A stretch of 64,000 nt of DNA. Origin: Coccinella septempunctata (Eukaryota; Arthropoda; Insecta; Coleoptera; Coccinellidae). Both the position numbers and the translations under genes were made by a program. The notes beneath the pieces were generated by a model, which did no database searches, was not told the origin of the DNA, and saw only the letters and a list, made by a program, of their open reading frames with translations. Below are positions 54,655 through 64,000 of this stretch, piece by piece. The stretch is taken from positions 8,246,001 through 8,310,000 of the forward strand of contig NC_058193.1 in the NCBI RefSeq assembly GCF_907165205.1, in the 5' to 3' direction. Every line of letters begins with the position of its first letter. The first letter of the stretch is position 1.

Positions 54655-55345
54655 GGTCATGTCACTTCTAATCCCACAGCACTCAGAATACAAAAGGTCA
54701 TGGCAAAAGGAGTAATCAACCCCACAATATCGCTCAATAAGCCAGACGGATAATTCACCGAAAGAGAACAGGAACGATCTTTCAGTTTTCCCAAAATAAC
54801 CTTCACAGATAGTAAACCCATAACTAGAATCGATACAGCAATATAGACCAAGAATAAAGGAAGATTGGGATATTTAAAAGACGATGTTTGGAGTTGTCAA
54901 TGAACACCTTCAATCTATATAGATCACCAGAAGTGTAAAGAAAAATCCTAGAAGAGATTCGTCTTCATCTTCTGAAGATAACCAGAAGCTGCTTAGAATG
55001 AGTCATATACACAGAAAATGGAGAAGGACAAAAGTTCCCTTCACACCAAAATGGGGACCCACAATCTTCAAGAACAATTAATTCAACATCGTTTCTATTG
55101 AAGACGATGAAGAAAGTAGTAGATAACAACATAAGAACATAGAATCTGGAGAATACACCAATTCACAAATGCCAGATGGCCTACAGGACGACCGATCAAC
55201 AAAAACTGCTCTGTATGACCGTATGACTCTATAGATAGATTCCTGGTCCCTCGGGAACTAAAGGAAATGAAGCGGCAAATACACTTGTCTCTAGCAATAA
55301 GGGAAGTTGACGTTTATTCGTCCAGTGGAATAAAAAAATTTTAAT
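54655..55345 (+). pseudogene. R1/I-type LINE fragments (endonuclease-RT linker and RNase H piece)
   Basis: KVMAKGVINPTISLNKPDG (about 54695-54750) resembles the linker between endonuclease and RT. GPSGTKGNEAANTLVSS (about 55250-55300) resembles the RNase H C-terminal motif. The two pieces are separated by unreadable sequence, so they are scrambled remains. Confidence 0.4.
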
Positions 55346-55452
55346 TCACAAGTGAAATGAGATGACATGAGCATAAGCGGATAAAGCGATACCTTTCATG
55401 TCAATTTATAAATCCGATAATTCTCTGGAAAGTGTTATCGTTTGATTTCTAA

Positions 55453-55930
55453 TTGAAGTGGAATAAAATTCATTCATTCGAAAAAATAACAACCAGTAAA
55501 GTGAGAATTTACAAAGCATGTGTCAGACCCATAATGACATACGCGGCGGAAACAAGAGCAGAAACAGCTGAAACTAAAAGAATGGCACGAACAAACGAGA
55601 TGCGAGTTTTGAGGGCAATCACAGGGAACACATTGAGAGACCAGAGAAGAAGCGACGAGATCAGAAAAGAATGCCAGACGGAGGACGTAGTTAGATGGAC
55701 CCGCGCGAGAAGAAGGTTCTGGAATGAACATGTCTCACGTATGTCAAGCGACAGAATAGCGAAAATCGCGAGAAACGGAAGACCAGCATCCAAAAGACCT
55801 GTAGGGAGACCCCCAAAAAGGTGGAAGGACAGCTGGACCTCAATATCTCAAGAACGAGAGGAGGAAAATGGGTGAAACAAGCTAGCAAGCTTTCGTAAAG
55901 TAGAAGAAGAAGAAGAAAAAATAATAATGA
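55453..55930 (+). pseudogene. RTE-type LINE 3' fragment
   Basis: A 140-codon frame starts KITTSKVRIYKACVRPIMTY, contains DVVRWTRARRRFWNEHVSRM and RPVGRPPKRWKDSWTS, and ends with TGA at 55875. This is the C-terminal third of an RTE-type protein, followed by an A/G-rich tail (about 55890-55930). It is distinct from the copy at 47772-50740. Confidence 0.75.
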
Positions 55931-56094
55931 CAATATCAGTCAAAAGAACACCATAAGGGCACTTCAATCGGACCCGCTATTGCTCAAGAGACAGAATCCA
56001 ATTCTTCACCTAACAGACTTTGGGGATGACCTTGGAGCCTAGGAAGCTAAATCATTTCAGTTGTGCAAATACAACTTGGTTTACTTGTATACAC

Positions 56095-56475
56095 AGTTGC
56101 CAGATTTAGGACGCAACATTATGCGTCGTGTGAAAGATGTATATTGACTGTATATCAGTTTTCATCATTTGAAGCGCCCCCGAAGCGGAATTTGCTTGAA
56201 CTAAAAATATACTTTAGGTTTCATGAGAAGCACTTTACTGCGTCTGGAGATATGTTTTTCAGCATAGAATAACTCTTTTATCAAAAGATGAACGAAATCT
56301 ATAGTTGTTCCAAAGATAGCTCTCGAAGTCCTTCACGATTTGCGACCACCCCTGTCGTTGAATCCCTCGAAATACCAGAGAAAACTTTGAAAAACAATGC
56401 TGCGTCCGGTATACGGACGCAGTATTATTCAGGACGCAATAGTGTATGGCCCAAAGACAATGTTTGGACGCAACA
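56095..56475. promoter_or_regulatory. Right subterminal TGCGTCC array
   Basis: Copies are mainly in the opposite orientation to the left array, as expected for an inverted-terminal element. They include a palindromic pair TGCGTCCGGTATACGGACGC at 56401-56420. Confidence 0.5.
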
Positions 56476-56484
56476 TAGTATGCT

Positions 56485-57592
<1,108 letters not shown>

Positions 57593-57842
57593 AGTCAAGA
57601 TTACCTTTACTTTTTGTGCTTGTTCTTCTGGATGTATGTTTGTGATGTGACATATCTTTGTAGACATCTCCTGACCCTTTCTGTCGGTGACCCCCCCGAA
57701 TAACTACAACCAACAATACAAGAGTGAAAAGTAAAAAAAAATGGATTCTTCAGTAACTGAAAAAGCCTAAGAACCAGATTGTTCCATGTGTAGATGGCGC
57801 CAGCCGGGCACATACTAAAGGAAAGAAGAAGAAGAAGAAGAA
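57593..57842 (+). other. 3' untranslated end and (GAA)n tail of the I-type LINE
   Basis: About 230 bp ending ..GATGGCGCCAGCCGGGCACA, then a run of GAA units at 57822-57842 directly before the target duplication. The tail marks the priming end of the insertion. Confidence 0.75.
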
Positions 57843-57973
57843 GTAAAAGAGAAACGACATTTAATGCTGATAATTACAATATGCCATCAATCTCTTATGA
57901 CAGGGAATAGAAAGAGGTGATAAAAATAACAGAACACATAACAATCAAAATAAAGGAATAAATTTTCTTTACA
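57843..57973 (-). repeat. Inner part of the split 3' LTR
   Basis: Matches 63142-63270, from GTAAAAGAGAAACGACATTT to TTCTTTACA. In element orientation it starts TGTAAAG, immediately after the polypurine tract. Confidence 0.88.
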
Positions 57974-58028
57974 TCACCCCCCATGGGGAAGAAAGTATTC
58001 ACAAAATATTATTCATGCGGCTTCTTTT

Positions 58029-58928
58029 CTAGTTTTTATTTTTTAATGCAGGGATTAGTTTGGATATATGAAAAAGGTTTGACTCGGATTTCCTGTGATC
58101 GGTATTAACCCTATAAATCGAAGGCGATAGTTTTTCGACAATCTCATATGGTCCAATTCTCAGTTCGTCAAGTTTCTTCCTATTTAATCTGTTTCCATTT
58201 TCAACAAACACCATGTCATCAACATTGAGTTCAAGATGTTCACGACCTTTATTATAGATTTTCTCGTTATATTCATGATTTTTTAATGTATTTTTTAATG
58301 AAATTTTTCTATCTTCATTTAAAGTTTGCTCAGAAATGTTCTCTTTTAATTCTTTAGGCAAAACAGTGGCATCTGTACCATTCAACAAATACGATGGTGG
58401 GTACTGTGTGACTGTATGCACTGTGTCATTGTATTTTTGTACACATTCCTGAGCAACAGATGTCCAAGCTTTCTTTTTCTCATCTTCATTAATTTTACAC
58501 CTGATTTTATTTATTAAGGTTTGATTCAATCTCTCATTCAAACCATTAGAAAAGGGTGAATTCAAGGCAGTGAATATCAAATTTATGCGTTTTTTGTTCA
58601 AAAATTCTTTGAATTCCTTTGAATTAATGCCTGGATATTGATCTGTGAGCACAGTTCCAATTTTTTCCGCATCTCCAATGTTATTCACCAATTTAATGAA
58701 ATCGGTTGCGTGTTGGGTTTTTGAAGTAAGGATATAGGCAAATCTGGTGAAGTGATCAACTGGTAAATGCATGTATTTTTTCGTTGATCGAGATCCTCCA
58801 AAACCTCCGATTGTATCGATCGACATTATTTCGAATGGTTTTGTGGCTGGCCCTAAATGAGACAATAATCCAAACTTTTTTTTACCTCTCGTTTTATTTT
58901 TGATGCATATCTTGCAATTTTTGCACAC
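58029..58928 (-). pseudogene. Integrase of the minus-strand gypsy element
   Basis: The zinc module ends with CKNCKICIKNKTRGK. The core has catalytic Asp in MSIDTIGGFG, Asp in VLTDQYPGINSKEF and Glu in FSNGLNERLNQTL. The C-terminal part includes VDDMVFVENGNRLNRKKLDE and YEIVEKLSPSIYRV. The frame is open for nearly 300 codons. It joins RNase H with a shift near 58900-58935. Confidence 0.85.
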
Positions 58929-59817
58929 AGATTTTATTTTCCGTTAAATTTTTTGCCGTATAATATGGTCCAATCATTTTTTGCATCTGTTTTATTCCTA
59001 TATGACATAAAGTCTTATGCATATTTTCCATAAATTTCCTACAGAAATTTTCTGACAATATGATTTTCTCCTTTTTTCGAATTTTTTTAAAGTGAACATT
59101 GTGTTTAGTTATTAATTGTGGTTTTTTCCTTTGCACATATGGGTTTCTTTTTTGATCTTCCAAGATATCCTCTAGTTTTATCAAATTCACAACTTTTAAT
59201 TGTTCCTCCATATTGTCATCTGCTTCCAAAACAGGATTACTGCTGAGACAGTCAGCTTCGGTATTATTTTTACCAGGAGAATATTTGATATCAAAGTCAT
59301 ATTGTGATAGGTAGTACGCAAGGTCTCCAAGTTCCTCGTCAGTTCTTGATTTCAAATTCATATTTTCCAAAGGTTTATGGTCCGAAAAAACTGTGAACTT
59401 CCTTCCTATCAATTTATGTTGCCAATATTTTACACATTCTTTAATGGCCAAGCATTCTAAGTAAATTGCCTTCTTTTTTTTTTGCACCACATTGAGTTTT
59501 TTCGAAAAGTATGCCACTGGTTTTTCTTCTCCATTTTCCTGTGGTTGCTTAAGTACTCCACCTACTCCCAGTAAACTTGCATCTGTATATATGTATATGG
59601 GGAGACTTGGGTCAAAAATTGTTAATACTGGCTGGGTACATAGTAAATCCTTCAATTTATCGAATGACTCTTGACATTCTTTTGTCCAAATAAAAGGTTT
59701 TCCCTTTCTGAGGAGATTGTGTAAAGGATCTAGCGTTATAGATGTATTTGGTACATACTTGTGATAAAAATTTATTTTACCTAAAAATTGTCTAACATTT
59801 TTTTGAGTCTTGGGCAC
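58894..59817 (-). pseudogene. RT C-terminal part and RNase H of the minus-strand gypsy element
   Basis: VRQFLGKINFYHKYVPNTS (RT thumb), FIWTKECQESFDKLKDLL, RNase H IYTDASLLGVGGVLKQ (about 59580), VAYFSKKLN and VFSDHKPLENMN. The integrase N-terminal His pair follows at HKTLCHIG (about 59010). The frame ends at the shift near 58900. Confidence 0.85.
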
Positions 59818-59930
59818 TGGAAAGTTTCTTATTGAGGTTGAATTGTCTTTTAATGGCTTTACAGAATTGTTCTCAATTATATGACCTAGATATTTTACAG
59901 AATCAACTGCAAATCTACATTTTACAAATT

Positions 59931-61001
59931 TTAACCTGAATCCTTCTGTTTTGATTGCTCGATATGTTCTGAGAATGTTATTGAGAAGATCAGAATATCA
60001 TCAATGTAGCACACAGTAAATCCGACAAGTTTGTGTTTTCTTATTATATTGCACATTATTCTTTGGAATATCGCTGGCGACGTTTTGAGACCAAACGGTA
60101 AACATGTCCATTGAAAATGGCCCTCTTGAGTAACAAAAGCCGTCTTTGGTCTGTCTGTGACCCTTAGCGGTATAGACCAAAAGGCCGAATTTATGTCAAG
60201 CGATGAGAAAAACTTACAATCTCTCGTTTTTTCAGTTAGATCTTCGATTAGCGGGAATGGTTGAGACTGAGGAACCACTATTTTATTTAGGTCTCGAAAG
60301 TCTATACACAGTCTTGATCTTTTGTTTTCGTCCCTTTTTAACGCTAATGTTACTGGAGCTGCGAAAGGACTGTACGATTCTTCTATGAGTTTTTTGTCGA
60401 GCAACTTGGCAATTTGCTGTTCAATTTCTTTCCTATCTTCGATTGTACAGCGATATGGCCTCTTACTGCAATATTTTTCTTCAAGTAGATCAATATGTGC
60501 TTCATAACCCGATACCGTGCCCACATCGTACTTGTCTTTAGCAAAAACAGATAAATTTTGTTGTATCAGTTCATCTATTATTGATTGCTGATCATAGTTC
60601 AGGTGATTGACATGAATTTCGAAATGTTTTGTCTCGATGTTCTCATTGAAATTGATCAAATATTCACCTCCATTCATATCAATTTTACTTTCAACAGCTT
60701 TTGAAGAACCGTGTTCTTCATATTTTTCATTCATTATTTCTTTAGAAATAGTAACATGTCTTATTGGATTTCTTTGATTAATTTCTAAATTTTCATTTTG
60801 TGTTAAATAGAAACTCTTTATACAATCTAAACCAATCAGAAAATCATAATCGAAGTTTGTTTTATCTATAACGAAAATATTCATTTTCTTTTCCATATCA
60901 ACAATTTTCACATTAAGTGATACCATACCACTTGCTTGTTTAACGCCATTAATCGTTTTCAAATTAGTTTTATTGAAATTACGTTTATTTTTATCAACCA
61001 C
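59931..61001 (-). pseudogene. Protease C-terminus and RT of the minus-strand gypsy element
   Basis: Begins at the edge of an inserted repeat with the second half of the protease (FDYDFLIGLDCIKSFYL, about 60860-60800). RT motifs include PYRCTIEDRKEIEQQIAKLL, YSPFAAPVTLALKRDE, FFSSLDINSAFWSIPL and FQWTCLPFGLKTSPAIFQ, and the active site FTVCYIDDILIFS (about 60005). A small deletion or shift near 59955-59975 removes the link to the next frame. Confidence 0.85.
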
Positions 61002-61766
61002 TAGCTGACCCGGCAAACGTTGTTTTGCCATATAAATAATTTCCATGTTGTATCATAAAAAAATAGAAATTAAAAATTTTGTCTAAAAAATAAAAAAAAA
61101 TGTAGGGGTGGACTACCCCTAACATTTAGGGGGATGAAAAATAGATGTTGGCCGATTCTCATAGATAGCTGACCCGGCAAACGTTGTTTTGCCATATAAA
61201 TAATTTCCTAATGATTAAATTACTAAAATGGCTATTAAAAAATAAGGGTTGATCGTAGAAGGGTGAAAATTGAGGATTGTATGTATTTTTGTATGTTGTA
61301 TCATAAAAAAATAGAAATTAAAAATTTTGTCTAAAAAATACAAAAAAAAAATTTAGGGGTGGACTACCCCTAACATTTAGGGGGATGCAAAATAGATGTT
61401 GGCCGATTCTCATAGATAGCTGACCCGGCAAACGTTGTTTTGCCATATAAATAATTTCTTAATGATTAAATTACTAAAATGGCTATTAAAAAATAAGGGT
61501 TGATCGTAGAAGGGTGAAAATTGAGGATTGTATGTATTTTTGTATGTTGTATCATAAAAAATAGAAATTAAAAATTTTGTCTAAAAAATACAAAAAAAAA
61601 TTTAGGGGTGGACTAGCCCTAACATTTAGGGGGATGAAAAATAGATGTTGGCCGATTCTCATAGATACCGGATAAGCACAAAAAATTTCATCAAAATCGG
61701 TCAAGCCGTTTCGGAGGAGTATGGTAACGAAAACTATGACACGAGAATTTTATATATTAGATTTTC
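61002..61766. repeat. Tandem 251-bp repeat (2.6 copies) inserted in the gypsy protease
   Basis: Units start TAGCTGACCCGGCAAACGTT at 61002, 61166 and 61417. The first has an internal deletion of about 87 bp. The last is followed by TTTCATCAAAATCGGTCAAG..ATATATTAGAT, an ending I recognise as recurrent in insect repeats without being able to name the class. The same terminus appears in reverse at 29660-29722 and 41880-41938. Confidence 0.85.
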
Positions 61767-61850
61767 AACAATCTAGAGTTGATAAGAGACACATTCGAAC
61801 CGGAATCGTAGACACCAAATATGTTAACGTTTTTATTCAATACTAATTTC
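61757..61850 (-). pseudogene. Protease N-terminus of the minus-strand gypsy element
   Basis: NVNIFGVYDSGSNVSLINSR contains the Asp-Ser-Gly active site of a retropepsin. The frame is offset from the gag frame it overlaps and is cut by the repeat at 61766. Protein sequence resumes on the far side at 61001. Confidence 0.7.
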
Positions 61851-62899
61851 ACTTTGATCAATGGCGGCACTACAAGTTTTTTGGATCCTCATCTTGAAGT
61901 TCGCATATTTTACAATTTTGATTTGATTTCTTTGATTTGATCGTTTGTCCTTTTCATTGAACCAACAAGAAGATTCTAAATGATAACGAACTTCCTTTTT
62001 CAGTTTTTCACAAATGCTACATTTATGTTTCTTTTCTGGGTTTGGTTTTGCATCAGATTTTTGTTTCAATGTTCTATTCTTGACAAGATGTTCTAACCTC
62101 CCAATTTCATTGAATAAATCTTGTGTTTCCAAAATTTCCTCTCTGTTAATCCTATCCACAATGAAATTGGGCAGGCCAGCGGCAATTAAGTCTATTAGAG
62201 TTCCCTGGTCAACTTTTTTTCTTACCACTAATACTAAAACTAATACTAGAGTATTAGTTTTTCTTTTTTCACAGCATATTCCAGTAGAGAGCCAGTTTGG
62301 TATTTAAAAAATATCGCATACCTACTAGCAGACCAGCCCTTGTTAGCGTAAGTTTGGCAAAAATTTTTCCTCCAATCTGACCATTCAGAATCAAATGTTA
62401 GTTTTATCATCATGGAATTATACCAGTCCACACATGATTTCTCCAGAAACAATCTGAATATATCAATTTTTTCCCTATCATCAGTAATTTCAAATCTATC
62501 GCATTCTTTCTCAAAAACTTCAAGCCATTGATATGAATCTGTAGTTCTACCATCATATTTTTCAAGAACAAATCTCTCGGCTGCTTGTCTCACATTCTTC
62601 TGTTTCTCTTGATTTTTCACCAGTTTTTCCAAGATTTTGACCATAGGATTGCTATCATCCAATATTTGGGTAGTGTTAGATGAACAATTGCTTATTTGTT
62701 GATTTGCTTCATCTAAGTACATATACATGAAAACCATGTTACCGTCTTCATCAAAGTAGGTTTTTTTAATATCTTCTGTTAAGGCTATCCAAACATTCCT
62801 GTATTGATGTCTTCGTTTCAAGGTATTCTTGATTATTGGAAAATTCTTTGTAGCACAGATTTCTTTATGGAAGAATGCCACTTGAAAATCTTCTGCCAT
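61833..62899 (-). pseudogene. Gag of the minus-strand gypsy element
   Basis: The N-terminal part (62899-62246) starts with an ATG and includes the capsid-like region DGRTTDSYQWLEVFEKECDR and WSDWRKNFCQTYANKGW. The C-terminal part (62228-61833) includes GTLIDLIAAGLPNFIVDRIN and a zinc motif CSICEKLKKEVRYHLESSCW. The break between them is a small tandem duplication of TTAGTA-type words (about 62230-62255). Confidence 0.8.
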
Positions 62900-63019
62900 C
62901 TTCAGTGTTGATAGAAGTTACGGCAATGTGATTTGATTTTCCATCTTGAGAGGGTTTTACCTCAAAGGTGAACCTTAGTTTAGACATCTTCGTCTTCAAT
63001 TTGTCAAGAAATGTCGTTT

Positions 63020-63270
63020 TATAAGATTATTTCAGGATGAGTTGATTAAAAGCACAACTGAGTTTCTCTGTAAAAGAGATTTTTGTTTTTATTATTTACA
63101 TAATTCATTTGATATAACATCATGTACAAAATCTTACTTGTAAAAGAGAAACGACATTTAATGCTGATAATTACAATATGTCATCAATCTCTTATGACAG
63201 GGAATAGAACGAGGTGATAAAAATCACAGAACACATAACAATCAAAATAAAGGAATAAATTTTTTTTACA
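63020..63270 (-). repeat. 5' LTR of the minus-strand gypsy element (intact copy)
   Basis: About 251 bp, starting TGTAAAAAAAATTTATTCC in element orientation and ending near AATCTTAT. It serves as the reference that shows the 3' LTR was split by the I-type LINE. Confidence 0.8.
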
Positions 63271-64000
63271 TATATATATATATTTTTTTTTTCAAGCCGT
63301 ATAAATGGCAAACAAATTCTTGAACCATATTAAACATATTATTCTGGTTACTTTAATCTGCAAGTCCAAGGTCAGCGAATGTTATTTTGAAAATCTTCGC
63401 TTTTCTTCATTTGGCTCGTTCCAGAATCGCATCTTTTCAATCTGTTACGTCAATACCGTCCATTCAGAGCGCAGATCTTCGTCTATCTACAAATCAGAGC
63501 AAAGTCTGCTCGCTCTCTTTCCTCCGAGATGTAATTCTGGAACTCTACAATTATCTGCAGAGGCTTTTTTACCTTTCTTGTAAAAAGCTGGGTTAAAATC
63601 ACATCCAGTCAAAGCATGCAGTCCAGGAAGAGCATTTCAAAGAGAATTTCCCAATCTTTGATGCATTCTACTTACATTAATCATCCTTTGATGATTTCCA
63701 GTCCCACTTCTATTTACGGACATTAAAGCTGACTGACCAGCTGTGTCCCGATTGGACGTTGACTGACCATCATAATTTTGATTTATATACTAAAACACAA
63801 AAGTTTATAAAGTTTCAGCCTTAAGAAATTGATTTTATTATGTCGGTGATCACGACATGTTTGACCGCGCACCTGAGGCACATGTTCTAACATCCACTTG
63901 ACTGACCGCAGCATTTTGTTGTATATTATCATTTTGACTGTCCCATGCATCACATATGATGCATAAAGATTTTTCGCCAGGAGTCCATGAGTCGTATGTG
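63271..64000. other. Right flank with a short protein remnant
   Basis: Starts with (TA)n and a T-run. On the minus strand, about 63660-63555 reads ALPGLHALTGCDFNPAFYKK, a motif I recall from a widespread unnamed family in animal genomes, preceded by GNSL and a stop. The rest is broken. Nothing else is supported. Confidence 0.35.

Noticed and set aside
57843..57973. A complete short LTR of about 130 bp
   Set aside because: The intact 5' LTR is about 251 bp, and the missing half is found at 43075-43206 with a shared 13-bp word, so this is half of a split LTR.

Overview
The window is eukaryotic, AT-rich and dominated by transposable elements. Spliceosomal introns, a TATA+Inr core promoter, poly(A) signals, Ty3/gypsy, copia-like and several LINE lineages, mariner-, hAT- and Harbinger-like elements, and long (TA)n runs all point to an arthropod, most likely an insect. 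I cannot name the species, and I saw no convincing ordinary host gene.

Region 1 (1-12,100) is the most unusual part. It is a near-perfect palindrome of about 5 kb per arm, centred near 4,918 with a 46-bp unique spacer. The left arm is cut by the window edge. Each arm runs outward from the centre through a TATA+Inr promoter, a short leader exon, a long intron and the start of a family-B DNA polymerase gene. The right copy is complete: 1,279 codons with one further intron inside polymerase motif B. The arms look almost identical except for a 284-bp TTAA-flanked inverted-repeat insertion present only in the right arm. This looks like a head-to-head dimer or junction of a self-replicating element that carries its own viral/plasmid-type DNA polymerase.

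Region 2 (12,500-17,900) holds a 5'-truncated gypsy pol with an in-frame stop, followed by a probable LTR containing a 70-bp minisatellite. Next come three tandem 131-bp hairpin repeats and a tRNA-like fragment.

Region 3 (18,100-29,700) contains retroelement debris and a well-formed hammerhead ribozyme on the minus strand (18,860-18,933). It also contains a minus-strand LINE split by a nearly complete CsRn1-like gypsy element (19,626-25,827; TSD CTTG). Each LTR of that gypsy element carries its own MITE.

Region 4 (29,700-43,000) is a graveyard of DNA transposons and fragments: BEL/Pao-like and copia remnants, a mariner inserted in the terminal repeat of a hAT-like element, a second long-TIR element and a degenerate transposase gene.

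Region 5 (43,075-63,270) is one minus-strand gypsy element whose 3' LTR was split by an I-type LINE (13-bp target duplication). That LINE was split by an RTE-type LINE with a (TA)n tail. The tail in turn received a 5.6-kb inverted-terminal element rich in TGCGTCC motifs, itself full of LINE fragments and a MITE. The gypsy protease is separately split by a 251-bp-period repeat.

Everything here was read by eye. Coordinates of repeat boundaries are good to a few bases where a TSD is given, and otherwise to tens of bases.
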